A stretch of DNA of 64,000 bases from Paraflavitalea sp. CAU 1676 (GTDB taxonomy: Bacteria; Bacteroidota; Bacteroidia; Chitinophagales; Chitinophagaceae): NCBI RefSeq assembly GCF_029223285.1, contig NZ_JARHUJ010000006.1:496001-560000 (forward strand), given 5' to 3'. A program made the translations under genes and the position numbers. Positions 18,090 to 26,826 of this stretch are shown one piece after another. Below the pieces are notes generated by a model. The model searched no databases and had not been told where the DNA came from. It saw only the letters and a list, made by a program, of their open reading frames with translations. Within the stretch, counting starts at the first letter, position 1. Every line of letters begins with the position of its first letter.

Positions 18090-18923
18090 TTACTTCAGTG
18101 TCACATCAGCCACCACCGGAAAGTGATCCGAAGGGAATTTACCATAATAACTGTCGGTAAGGATACCCCAGCGTTTTACGGAGAACTGTTTGGTCACGAA
18201 GATGTGGTCGATGATAGAAGTACTACTTGGTGTTTTGAAGCTGTTGAACGAACCATTGTTCGCATAAGGCTTCGCCACCAGGCGATACGTATCGGACAGT
18301 GTACCGGAATTCGCAATCAGCTGATACCATTGGCTGTTGTGATCGCCGTTGAAATCGCCCGTCAACAATACAGGCGCAGTACCCGCGATGGTCTTGATCT
18401 TTTCGAGGATCAGCTTGCTGCTCTCCTGTCTTGCCTTTACACCCTGGTGGTCGTAATGCACATTGAATACATAAAACTTCTTCTTGCTCTTCACGTCCTG
18501 CAACTGTACATACGAACAGATGCGGTTGAGGCGGGCATCCCAACCGGGGCCTACTTTCTCGGGTGTTTCCGACAACCAGAAATCTCCTTTACCGAGCAGT
18601 TTGTATTTAGCCGTTTTGTAGAAGATGGCAGAATGCTCTCCTTTCGCCTGACCGTCATCGCGGCCCTGTCCATACCAGGCATAACCGGGCAGGTTGGCTG
18701 CCAGCGTATCGATCTGGTGTCTTAAACCTTCCTGAGTACCAAAGATGTCGAAGTCGTGAAACTGGATGAGGGCGCTTACGATCGGGTAGCGGCTCGTCCA
18801 TAAATTGCCGCTATCGCCTTTGTTATCATAACGCAGGTTGTAAGAGGCAATCCGGATATCCTGTGCGTTGGCGGCGGCAACGAACAGCAGCAAGGCAATG
18901 AAAATACTTTTGATCTGTTTCAT
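18090..18923 (-). CDS. Secreted endonuclease/exonuclease/phosphatase-fold enzyme
   Basis: From the ATG at 18923 the protein is 277 aa with a signal peptide (MKQIKSIFIALLLFVAAANA); a longer start at 18965 would bury it. The EEP/DNase I-like fold is shown by RIASYNLRYDN (Asn), FGTQEGLRHQ (metal-binding Glu), WDARLNR, NVHYDHQG (His), LLTGDFNGD (Asp/Asn) and FPSDHFPVVADV (catalytic Asp-His). The family cleaves phosphodiesters or phosphomonoesters with a divalent metal; substrates range from nucleic acids to phosphoinositides, so the substrate here is open. It is the last gene of the sigma/FecR/SusC/SusD locus, 48 nt after susD, suggesting that the imported material carries phosphoester bonds (inference). 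Confidence 0.85.
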   Translation of the reverse strand: MKQIKSIFIALLLFVAAANAQDIRIASYNLRYDNKGDSGNLWTSRYPIVSALIQFHDFDIFGTQEGLRHQIDTLAANLPGYAWYGQGRDDGQAKGEHSAIFYKTAKYKLLGKGDFWLSETPEKVGPGWDARLNRICSYVQLQDVKSKKKFYVFNVHYDHQGVKARQESSKLILEKIKTIAGTAPVLLTGDFNGDHNSQWYQLIANSGTLSDTYRLVAKPYANNGSFNSFKTPSSTSIIDHIFVTKQFSVKRWGILTDSYYGKFPSDHFPVVADVTLK

Positions 18924-18971
18924 AGTCGTAATTAATATTGAATAACCAGTGCGCAACTTAAGCAAGCGCGG

Positions 18972-20777
18972 TTAATTTTTCCATAATTTATTTTGCTCCA
19001 ACTTAGGGTTCATCTGCAGGTCAGCTTCCGGAATAGGATAGAGGTAGTGCTTTTCTTCCCAGCCCCTTTCTACATTGGTGAGCCAGGTAAGCTCGCCAAA
19101 GGTATCGTTCGAAAGGCGTTGAGGATTTTTGGTACCTCCGGTGAGTGTTTCGGCCACATTGATATAAGTAACACCGGCAATGGTGGTGGCGGGTTTCACT
19201 TTGTAGAAGAGTACATCCATTTTACCGTCGCCATTGAGGTCCATAGGAACATCGAGGGCAGGCACGTAAAATCCTTTCCAGGCAACATTCATCAACTCGC
19301 CATGGTGCCAGCGCACGATATCATAAAAGCGAAGACCTTCCAGCGATAGCTCGATGCCACGCTCGCGGCGGAGTTCGAGCAATACAGGTTTGCCAGCCAG
19401 TTCGGGGTAATAGTTCGCTACCAGATAAGGATCATCTGTAGTGGGCAACGCATCGGCTGCTGCGGCTGTTATACCTGCTCTTTTGCGCAATGCCCCTACG
19501 GTCTTCACCCAATCATCGGCGGTAAGGGTTCCCATTTCTGCTTTTGCTTCAGCATAGTTCAACAACACTTCTGCCAGGCGGATATACGAGATCGAGTTGT
19601 CGTTGCGGCTGCCACCATCATAATAAGTATCGTCGAGACACCACTTGATGGGCTGGTAGCCGGTGTATGTATAAGAGAATACCGGAGGCGCGGCTTCTAC
19701 CTTGCCACCGTTCACGCGGGTGTAATCGCCCATGCGGATGCTTTGCTGCAAGCGCAGGTCCCTTCCTTTTACCTCATCCACAAAAAGCATGGTCTTGTAG
19801 TTGGGGTTGTCGGTAAATCGGCTGCCATCGATGTTGAGATACGTGTTGACGAACGTGCGGGTGAAGCTAACACGGGCGCCGTAGGTAGCACTGGTCCACC
19901 ACCAGTTGGCATCGTTGAATACGCTCAAGGCAGGGTCTACAACTGATGCAAGAATGATCTCAGCAGATACAGGCGCTTTGCTGGTGAACAGCTGGCGATA
20001 CCCTTTCGAGGGGCCGTCGCCGGTGAACAGGGAGTAACCGCCGTCTTTCATCACTTTTGCGGCTGCAGTCTCTGCTTCACTCAACCAGGTGTTGGCGGTG
20101 CTGCTGAGGCCCTGCGCCAGGCCGCCGGGATAATCATGGTATTTGCGGAATGTGCCTTCGAACAGGCAGATGCGTGACTTGAGGGCCAGGGCCACATAGC
20201 GGTTTACGAGACTGCGCGTTTTGTCGTCGGTGGTGCGCAGATTGGCTACTGCAAAATTGATATCGACGAGAACGGAATCCATCACTTTCGCACGGGCGTC
20301 GCGACTGTTGAAGAGGGCGGGGTCATCAACTGTCATGGTTTTGGTGATCCAGGGGACATCGCCAAAGCGTTTTACTTTGTCGAAATAGAACATAGCGCGG
20401 AAGAAACGGGCCAGTCCCAGGTAATGGTTCTTTACTTCGGGCGTCACTTTGGGGCTGTTGCAATTCTCGATAAAGTAATTGATGTTGCGCAGGGTTCTCC
20501 AATCCCAGCCGCTGCTTTGGCGGGAGGTGAACCCACTGCCCTTGCGATAAAAGTCGGGCGCCTGCGTGCGGGCACCATAGTCGCTCATTTCATCACTGCG
20601 GATAATGGCGTTCGCATCGGGCAGGATATCATAAAAAGAATAAGCATAGGTTTCAAGGCCTTTTTCGCTGCTGAATATGGCCTCTTTGGTTGCGGTGGCT
20701 TCAGGCACCTGGTCGAGCTTGCTGCAACCAGCGAGCATACTGCCCGATATCAATACCCATATTAATTTTTGTCGCAT
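18972..20777 (-). CDS. SusD/RagB family nutrient-binding lipoprotein
   Basis: The 601-aa protein begins with a lipoprotein signal (MRQKLIWVLISGSMLAGC, Cys 18). SusD marks include LARFFRAMFYFDKVKRFGDVPWITK (TPR-like helices of the SusD N-terminal domain), SRICLFEGTFRKYH, YIRLAEVLLNYAEAKAEMG, LLELRRERGIELSLEGLRFYDIVRWHHG and a C-terminal YLYPIPEADLQMNPKLEQN. SusD proteins sit on the outer membrane as the lid of a SusC pore and bind the substrate before import. It follows SusC by 109 nt and precedes the phosphatase-fold gene. The usual partner pairing is intact. The ligand cannot be inferred. Confidence 0.95.
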   Translation of the reverse strand: MRQKLIWVLISGSMLAGCSKLDQVPEATATKEAIFSSEKGLETYAYSFYDILPDANAIIRSDEMSDYGARTQAPDFYRKGSGFTSRQSSGWDWRTLRNINYFIENCNSPKVTPEVKNHYLGLARFFRAMFYFDKVKRFGDVPWITKTMTVDDPALFNSRDARAKVMDSVLVDINFAVANLRTTDDKTRSLVNRYVALALKSRICLFEGTFRKYHDYPGGLAQGLSSTANTWLSEAETAAAKVMKDGGYSLFTGDGPSKGYRQLFTSKAPVSAEIILASVVDPALSVFNDANWWWTSATYGARVSFTRTFVNTYLNIDGSRFTDNPNYKTMLFVDEVKGRDLRLQQSIRMGDYTRVNGGKVEAAPPVFSYTYTGYQPIKWCLDDTYYDGGSRNDNSISYIRLAEVLLNYAEAKAEMGTLTADDWVKTVGALRKRAGITAAAADALPTTDDPYLVANYYPELAGKPVLLELRRERGIELSLEGLRFYDIVRWHHGELMNVAWKGFYVPALDVPMDLNGDGKMDVLFYKVKPATTIAGVTYINVAETLTGGTKNPQRLSNDTFGELTWLTNVERGWEEKHYLYPIPEADLQMNPKLEQNKLWKN

Positions 20778-20886
20778 ATAAAGAAGAATATCGTGTTAAT
20801 CATTCAGGTTTCAAGTCTATTTAGAACTGTTCCCGGTCGATGCCGTTGGCCTTGTGAGCGCCTGTTGGCGGCAACCGGTTTTGTCT

Positions 20887-23800
20887 TTACAGTGTTACCG
20901 ACAATCCGAAGGTGATGCTCTTCAACATGGGGTAGTTGTTGCCATTACCATTGGTGCCGTTGGTGAGCACGCGATCAGAACCACCGGTGTTTTCAGGATC
21001 GATGTCTTTGGTGATCTTGTAGATCGGAGACCATGACCACAGGTTCTCTCCGGATACGAATACCCGTGCATTGCTCATCTTCAGTTTGCTGATGAGTTGC
21101 TGAGGCAGCGTATAACCCAGCTGCAAATTCTTAAGACGGATATAAGCGATGTTCTGGAGATACTTGGTTTGTATGGTGTTCAACTCCGCACCGCCGCTCT
21201 GGGCTGAATAACCGCGCAGGCGGGGGAAATAGGTGTTGGGGTTGGCTTCGGACCAGATCTGGTCAACCATCGATTTGGGCACGCGGTTATAAGGCCTGTT
21301 GTAAGGACCCCAGAAATAGTCCGCTTCTGCACCGGGCCACCAGTCTTGCTTGCCTACACCCTGGAAGAAAGCGCCCAGGAAGAATCCGTTCCAGTCGAGA
21401 TCGAGGTTAACGCTGTAGCTATAGCGCGGTGTAGAGTTACCGATCACCTTCATATCGCCGGGGCTGCTCACCTTGTTGTCGCCATTGTTGATCACATTGT
21501 CGCCATTGAGATCAAGGAACTTGATATCACCGATCATGGTTTGGCCCGTGGTAGAAGCCTTGTACAACTTCTGCTTGCTGGCTTCGCCAATATTGTCTTT
21601 CGTAAAGAAACCATCGGTTACAAAACCCCAGATCTCGCCCAGCTTCATGCCTTCGTAATAAGTGTCGGCCAGTTTTTTATCGGGGTTGTTGAATTTGGTC
21701 ACTTCGGCCTGGTAGTCGGAGAGCGCTACACGCACCGAATAGCTCAAAGGCGAGCGGGCTGTTTTGATCTGGTCTTTCCAGGTCACAGACAACTCCCAGC
21801 CCTTGGTTTGGAGATCGGCATAGTTGCCTTTGGGCACGTCGGTACCAAACACAGCGGGTAAGGGCATACCCTGGGTGAACATGTCGGTGGTTTTGCGGAT
21901 ATAGTAGTCGCCGGTCAGTGTCAGCCTGTTCGATAAAAGGGCCATATCCAATCCAATATCCTGCGTGGTAGAAGTTTCCCAGGTGAGGCCATCGGGTAGT
22001 ACACCGGGTTGGCTGGTACGTTGCGGACGGATGCCACCCAATACACGGCCAGATTGAGAAATACCAAACTGTTCCTGGAATGAATAGGAAGAAATGTTAC
22101 CATTACCCAGTGAACCATACGAAGCGCGCACTTTGAGGTCGGAGATCACGGAGCGATCCACGTTCCAGAAATTCTCGTTCGATACTCGCCAGCCGGCACT
22201 TACCGAGGGGAAGAACGCATAACGTTCGTTGGAGGGAAACTTCGATGATCCATCGTAGCGGCCATTTACCTCCAGCAGATAGCGATCGTTGAAGGAGTAG
22301 TTAAGACGGAAGAAGCCACCCGCAATGGTCCAGCGGTCCCAGCCGCCACCGGTTACAATCGACTGACCGAGCGCCAGGTTGATATCCTGCGCGTCTTCAT
22401 TGATCAGTACATTACGTTGTGTTTGCAGTCTTTTGTAAGTCGATTGCTCGTAGTTGAAACCGGCCATCGCTTTGAAGTAGTGGCCACCGTTGAATTTCTG
22501 TTCCAGCTCGCCATATACATTCGTAGCAATGTATTGGGTTTCCTGGTAAGTATCCTGGAGGTCGTTCGTGTTGGTACCTACATATTCGATCACACCGGGA
22601 ATGCGGCTGTATGGAACAGGTACGCGGATCTGCTTTTGGTTATTGTCGGTATTCTGGATCGTGAAATCGCCTTTGATGCGCAGCTTGTTCTTGATCACTT
22701 CGGCGAGAAAACCCGAGGTGTTGCGGATGATGCGGCGATCCATATCGATTCCATTCTTACCGTACCAGAAGTCGCCGACTGTATAGGCAGCTGAATAGCT
22801 CAGCGTTCCATCGGGGTTGAACATGGGCGCCATGTTGTGACCTTCATCGGCGATATTGCGCCAGATGCCGCCACCCTCTCCTACGTTCAGCGGGTTGTGG
22901 TAAAGGGAGTTCGAGAAATCGGTATTGTTGTCGATGCGCAACCAGGGATACAACTGGATAGATCCTTTAGCGCGTACGTTGTACATGCGGTAGTCGTCGC
23001 TGTTATAGCGGAAAATGCCATCCTGGCCGAAGTAACGGGCCGTCAGCATAAAGCTCGATTTGCCGGTGCTGCCAGAGAAGGAAACGTTGTGTTCCATAGC
23101 ATTGTGTGTTTTCTTATAGAGCTCCTTGAACCAGTCGGTGCTTTCATAATAAACATATTCGCCGGCTCCATTCACTTCTACTTTGGGTAAGCTGGGGTCT
23201 TTTGACCTTTTCTCCAGTTCGGCGAGATAGGCCTGTGAAAACTTCACGGTCTTATTGACGTTCTGCGGTGTTTGGGAATAATCGTTCCAGGCAGTCCAGG
23301 CCTCGTTGAAGATCTTGGCAAACTGGTAGCCATCAGTCACGAGATCAGGCACACGGATCGGCTGCTTGATGGAATAGTTGGCAGAATAGGTAATGCTGGT
23401 TTTATCTTTTGAAGGGTTTTTGGTGGTGATCAGCACTACACCGAACACGCCTCTTGCACCGTAGATGGCTGCGGATGCCGCGTCTTTCAGTACCGATACC
23501 GTCGCTACGTCGGCCGGGTTGAGTAGACTGGGGTCGCCTTCTACCCCATCGATCAGCACGAGCGCGTTACCACCCTGGCCGATGGAGGTGTTACCGCGAA
23601 TGTTGAAAGCGGCAGCCTGGATGGGTTTACCATCACCTGGTCTGATGTTCAGGTTGGCTATGGCGCCCTGCAGTCCCTGGTTGATATTGGGCAAGGAGCG
23701 GTTATTGAACACCTCGCCGCTCACCTGGTCAACGGCGCCGGTAAGGTTGAGTCGTTTTTGTGTACCATAACCTACCACGACTACATCGTTCATGCTGCTG

Positions 23801-24147
23801 GCGGCGGGATCGAGTTTTACCGACAGCGTGATCATTTCCCCTTGCTTATACTGATAACCTTCCAATACTTTCTTCTCATAACCAACAAATGAAAAGGTGA
23901 AGGAGAAAGCGCCGCCATCGGGGAGCGTGGCGAAGGTGAATACGCCATCTGCACCCGTTTGCGTGGAGCTCGAGTACTTGCTGTCTTTTTGCTGTACCTG
24001 AACGGTTACAGAAGGTAGGGGTGTTCCTTTTTCATCTTTGATAATGCCTTTTACGGCAGGCTGTTTCTCCTGCGAAAAGCTTTGGTGCGCCAGCAGCAGC
24101 CATAGCAGATAGCCGACCAGCTTTGCACATTGGTGAAAATGTTTCAT
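20887..24147 (-). CDS. SusC/RagA family TonB-linked outer-membrane protein
   Basis: The 1086-aa protein has a signal peptide (1-26), a carboxypeptidase-like regulatory domain (about 31-115, GIIKDEKGTPLPSVTVQV...VGYEKKVLEG), the SusC motif DVVVVGYGTQKR and the plug domain (LQGAIANLNIRPGDG, AFNIRGNTSIGQGGNALVLIDGVEGD, SVLKDAASAAIYGARGVFGVVLITTK). The remaining ~850 residues form the 22-strand barrel, ending LKSITFGLSVTL. Role: TonB-driven import of a large substrate captured by the SusD lid. No N-terminal STN (secretin/TonB signalling) domain precedes the regulatory domain, although a FecI/FecR pair lies directly upstream. The gap to fecR is 81 nt. Confidence 0.95.
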   Translation of the reverse strand: MKHFHQCAKLVGYLLWLLLAHQSFSQEKQPAVKGIIKDEKGTPLPSVTVQVQQKDSKYSSSTQTGADGVFTFATLPDGGAFSFTFSFVGYEKKVLEGYQYKQGEMITLSVKLDPAASSMNDVVVVGYGTQKRLNLTGAVDQVSGEVFNNRSLPNINQGLQGAIANLNIRPGDGKPIQAAAFNIRGNTSIGQGGNALVLIDGVEGDPSLLNPADVATVSVLKDAASAAIYGARGVFGVVLITTKNPSKDKTSITYSANYSIKQPIRVPDLVTDGYQFAKIFNEAWTAWNDYSQTPQNVNKTVKFSQAYLAELEKRSKDPSLPKVEVNGAGEYVYYESTDWFKELYKKTHNAMEHNVSFSGSTGKSSFMLTARYFGQDGIFRYNSDDYRMYNVRAKGSIQLYPWLRIDNNTDFSNSLYHNPLNVGEGGGIWRNIADEGHNMAPMFNPDGTLSYSAAYTVGDFWYGKNGIDMDRRIIRNTSGFLAEVIKNKLRIKGDFTIQNTDNNQKQIRVPVPYSRIPGVIEYVGTNTNDLQDTYQETQYIATNVYGELEQKFNGGHYFKAMAGFNYEQSTYKRLQTQRNVLINEDAQDINLALGQSIVTGGGWDRWTIAGGFFRLNYSFNDRYLLEVNGRYDGSSKFPSNERYAFFPSVSAGWRVSNENFWNVDRSVISDLKVRASYGSLGNGNISSYSFQEQFGISQSGRVLGGIRPQRTSQPGVLPDGLTWETSTTQDIGLDMALLSNRLTLTGDYYIRKTTDMFTQGMPLPAVFGTDVPKGNYADLQTKGWELSVTWKDQIKTARSPLSYSVRVALSDYQAEVTKFNNPDKKLADTYYEGMKLGEIWGFVTDGFFTKDNIGEASKQKLYKASTTGQTMIGDIKFLDLNGDNVINNGDNKVSSPGDMKVIGNSTPRYSYSVNLDLDWNGFFLGAFFQGVGKQDWWPGAEADYFWGPYNRPYNRVPKSMVDQIWSEANPNTYFPRLRGYSAQSGGAELNTIQTKYLQNIAYIRLKNLQLGYTLPQQLISKLKMSNARVFVSGENLWSWSPIYKITKDIDPENTGGSDRVLTNGTNGNGNNYPMLKSITFGLSVTL

Positions 24148-24228
24148 GATATGTATGGTTTTGTGAGAATGCGCATTATTATCCCATATACCCGTGAGGT
24201 ACAGGGATGCTCATAAATGCCGAATCGT

Positions 24229-25275
24229 TTATTGCTCGCTCAACCGGTAAACAGTTCCATCATAGGAAACTGTGATGTTGTTCAATCCGGCAATCGTGCT
24301 GAACACATCTTCCAGACTTTGCTGCTTTGAAAAGTTGCCCGTGAATCTTCTTCCTGTCAGGTTGATGGTTTCGGGATCGATAATGACCTTATATGCCTGG
24401 GCAATTTTTTTTAATACTGCGGGTAATGGAGTATTCGCAAAACGGATTTCTGTTTTACTCTCTGTAATAGTACTATCGATAGGATCAGGTATGATGGTCT
24501 TTGAAATTGCGTGCATAACGGGAATAATTCTGCGAAACGTGTTGCTGCCCTGCAAAAAAGCGCAGGATTGACCTGGCTTGAGGTAAACAGTTTTGCCAGG
24601 CAGCAGCAATGGCTTCAGCGCTACTTTTCCTTCCAGCAGCTTTACCGTGGAGCGTTTGCTGCTATCATAGGCGCTAATGCGAAAGGTAGTGCCCAATGCG
24701 GTGGTGGAAAACCCTTTTGCATACACGGTAAAGGGACGTGCTTTGTCTTTCGCTACTTTGAACAATGCTTTACCGCGAAGGGTAATATCCCTTTTGTTAT
24801 TATCAAATGGCTGGTTGCAAATGATCTCGCTGCGTGCATACAGGGTTACCACCGAACCGTCGTCGAGTGTATAGGACACTTTATGCCTCGTATCGTTGCG
24901 GAATGTTGTTGCCGGGTTGACATAAACAGGAGCGGGCTTATTGGTAGCTGCAGTTTCCTGCATGGCCGGCTTCTTCCACGGGTACACAACCACGACAAAG
25001 GCTGCTACGGCGGCAGCTGCTGCCACCCTGATCCAGGGCCTTGACAAGATAGAACGGACCTTGGGTTGATTGGCGGCTTGTATGTTGGTAAATAACCGAT
25101 TGCTATCCGCTTTATCCATGGGGTGGGTAGCCGTAAAGGTTTCCCATTCCTCATCAGGCAACCATTGGTCCAGTGCTTCCGGATGCTGCAACAGGTATTG
25201 CTGAACGCCGGCAGCCTCTTCGGCTGTGCATTTATTTTCGAGAAAGCGATTCATCATTGCTGGCGTTACCTGCAT
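24229..25275 (-). CDS. FecR family anti-sigma factor
   Basis: Starting at the ATG at 25275 the protein is 348 aa; a longer frame to 25407 adds 44 residues with no family likeness. The N-terminal cytosolic part (MMNRFLENKCTAEEAAGVQQYLLQHPEALDQWL) is the sigma-binding helical region. A membrane span lies at about 82-100 (WIRVAAAAAVAAFVVVVYPW). The periplasmic FecR domain follows (TLDDGSVVTLYARSEIICNQPFDNNKRDITLRGKALFKVAKDKARPFTV), then a C-terminal DUF4974/STN-like domain (IRFANTPLPAVLKKIAQAYKVII). Role: holds the neighbouring ECF sigma factor until signalled from the outer membrane. Encoded between the sigma gene and susC. Confidence 0.92.
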   Translation of the reverse strand: MQVTPAMMNRFLENKCTAEEAAGVQQYLLQHPEALDQWLPDEEWETFTATHPMDKADSNRLFTNIQAANQPKVRSILSRPWIRVAAAAAVAAFVVVVYPWKKPAMQETAATNKPAPVYVNPATTFRNDTRHKVSYTLDDGSVVTLYARSEIICNQPFDNNKRDITLRGKALFKVAKDKARPFTVYAKGFSTTALGTTFRISAYDSSKRSTVKLLEGKVALKPLLLPGKTVYLKPGQSCAFLQGSNTFRRIIPVMHAISKTIIPDPIDSTITESKTEIRFANTPLPAVLKKIAQAYKVIIDPETINLTGRRFTGNFSKQQSLEDVFSTIAGLNNITVSYDGTVYRLSEQ

Positions 25276-25409
25276 AAGGCAATTAGCTTGTACTATGTAA
25301 TACGTTCCGTGTATTCCTTTGCACCCACGGTAACTTGAATTATTTTTTTGGAGATGATACTTGTCTCGTCGCAGCCCATCGGGCTGGTGGTTTTCTAGCG
25401 ACAGCATTT

Positions 25410-25997
25410 CTACAGTCCGTCGCGGCCAGCCATCAGCAAGATCACCAGCGGAATGTATTCGTGCATCTTTCTGATCTCCCGCACCGCCCGGTTAATCTGG
25501 TTCTCCACGGTTTTTTTGGAGATGGAGAGACTATCAGCTATTTCTTTGTTGGATAATCCTTCGAGGCGAAAGCTGATGATGCGGCGGCGCATGGGCGATA
25601 AATGAGCCAGGCTGTCGAGCAAGGCCGATAATTGGCGGTCTTCTGCAGGTGGCGGCGAAGCTTCTTCGGCTATTTCGTGATAGGCGAGCGATTGCATGGA
25701 CACCGTGCGGGTTTGTGCATGGCTGCGCAATATGTCTATGAGGCTTGTTTTGGCGATGCGGAATATTTGCCAGGATATCTGCAGGGTATCGTTGAGCCTG
25801 CTGCGATACCGCCAGAGTTTGATGAAGGTGAGCTGAACCAGCTCCTCGCTGATATCTACCGATTTCGTCTTGTGCAGGAAATACGCGTAGAGTTTTTCAT
25901 GAAACAAATCATAAGCTTGCCGGAAGGCGAGGTCATCACCATTCCGGATGCTAGTTATCAGTGCCCTGTCCATTAGCTCCAATTGATTCGTTGGCAA
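25410..25997 (-). CDS. ECF sigma factor (FecI-like, Bacteroidota type)
   Basis: The 195-aa protein has region 2 (FRQAYDLFHEKLYAYFLHKTKSVDISEELVQLTFIKLWRYRSRL, with the typical E.VQ.TF.KLW core) and region 4 (LDSLAHLSPMRRRIISFRLEGLSNKEIADSLSISKKTVENQINRAVREIR), the -35-recognising helix-turn-helix. It is the first gene of the minus-strand locus and is followed by its FecR anti-sigma factor (134 nt), SusC and SusD. The expected role is to switch on the SusC/SusD genes when substrate is present. Start at 25997 is used; an internal ATG at 25973 is also possible. It diverges from the TetR gene across about 170 nt. Confidence 0.9.
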   Translation of the reverse strand: MPTNQLELMDRALITSIRNGDDLAFRQAYDLFHEKLYAYFLHKTKSVDISEELVQLTFIKLWRYRSRLNDTLQISWQIFRIAKTSLIDILRSHAQTRTVSMQSLAYHEIAEEASPPPAEDRQLSALLDSLAHLSPMRRRIISFRLEGLSNKEIADSLSISKKTVENQINRAVREIRKMHEYIPLVILLMAGRDGL

Positions 25998-26131
25998 GTT
26001 AGTTAGGATATAAAGTTAGCCGGATTAAGTGATTGTTAAGTCCATACCTGCGAAAACGGTTGAGTGCACGCCAGTAGCCGGTTTGCGGCTATTCGGCCAG
26101 GTGACCAGAGCGGGTTCCGGGGCAGAAAATA

Positions 26132-26163
26132 TTTGGCTAAAAGGACCGATCGGTCTATTTTTG
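26132..26163 (+). promoter_or_regulatory. Promoter of the TetR gene, probably leaderless
   Basis: TTTG (26132-26135), a 20-nt spacer and TATTTTTG (26156-26163) match the Bacteroidota consensus TTTG-N19-21-TAnnTTTG exactly. The start codon at 26170 is only 6 nt beyond the -7 box, so transcription would begin at or next to the ATG. The operator palindrome fills the spacer next to the -7 box. Confidence 0.7.
26144..26155. promoter_or_regulatory. TetR operator, site 1 (autoregulation)
   Basis: GACCGATCGGTC is a perfect 12-bp palindrome immediately upstream of the -7 box TATTTTTG of the TetR gene. The same element (one base changed) recurs in front of the thioesterase gene, which is the strongest evidence that it is the binding site of this regulator. 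Confidence 0.7.
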
Positions 26164-26169
26164 TTCTCC

Positions 26170-26766
26170 ATGGCCACCAAAGCAGAAAGGACGAAAGAAT
26201 ACATTATTGAAAAGGCAGCTCCGCTTTTCAATAAGAAAGGATATGCGGGCACTTCCATGAACGATATCATGGAAGCGACCGGCCTGGCAAAAGGTGGGCT
26301 GTATGGTAACTTCAAGAATAAAGACGAGATAGCTGCTGCGGCCTTCAGCTATTCGTACCAGCGCCTGAAAGAGGATCTTGGCTCCAGGGTGGGACCGAAG
26401 AAAACGGCCACCGAGAAATTGCATGCCATTTTACAGTATTACAGGAACTATACGATCAACCCGCCCATCGAAGGGGGCTGCCCGTTGATGAATACAGGCC
26501 TGGATGCCGACGACAGTTATCCTTTTCTCAAAAAGAAGGCGAAGGAAGCCCTGCTCGAAATGCTCCATACCCTGCAACGGATCATCAAAAAAGGGGTAGA
26601 CAATGGAGAGTTCAGGTCCGATCTCGACATTCGCCGGGAAGCAGAGATCTTCTATGCGCAGATTGAAGGAGCTATCATGATGGCAAAGGTGTCGGACGAA
26701 GTATCGCTGCTCAACCGCATGCTCGACAACCTGAAGGAGCGTATGAAAGAAGTATATAGGGTGTAA
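26170..26766 (+). CDS. TetR/AcrR family transcriptional regulator
   Basis: Starting at the ATG at 26170 the protein is 198 aa. The N-terminal HTH is clear: TKEYIIEKAAPLFNKKGYAGTSMNDIMEATGLAKGGLYGNFKNKDEIAAAAF (DNA-recognition helix within residues about 38-48). The C-terminal ligand domain has GGCPLMNTGLDADDSYPFLKKKAKEALLEML, typical of the YfiR/AcuR-like TetR subgroup. It should repress its own promoter and the thioesterase gene, since matched palindromes sit at 26144 and 26789. The frame upstream to 26029 is non-coding in character. An acyl-CoA or fatty acid ligand is suggested by the target gene (inference only). Confidence 0.9.
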   Translation: MATKAERTKEYIIEKAAPLFNKKGYAGTSMNDIMEATGLAKGGLYGNFKNKDEIAAAAFSYSYQRLKEDLGSRVGPKKTATEKLHAILQYYRNYTINPPIEGGCPLMNTGLDADDSYPFLKKKAKEALLEMLHTLQRIIKKGVDNGEFRSDLDIRREAEIFYAQIEGAIMMAKVSDEVSLLNRMLDNLKERMKEVYRV

Positions 26767-26788
26767 CCCTTTTTTTTGTCGTATAAAA

Positions 26789-26800
26789 GACCGATTGGTC
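26789..26800. promoter_or_regulatory. TetR operator, site 2 (thioesterase promoter)
   Basis: GACCGATTGGTC differs from site 1 by one base and is followed directly by TAATTTAA, a weak -7 box, in the same register as at site 1. A TTTG lies 22 nt upstream of that box (26775-26778). The thioesterase ATG is at 26827. Confidence 0.65.
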
Positions 26801-26826
26801 TAATTTAATAAACAATAACCTTTTGT

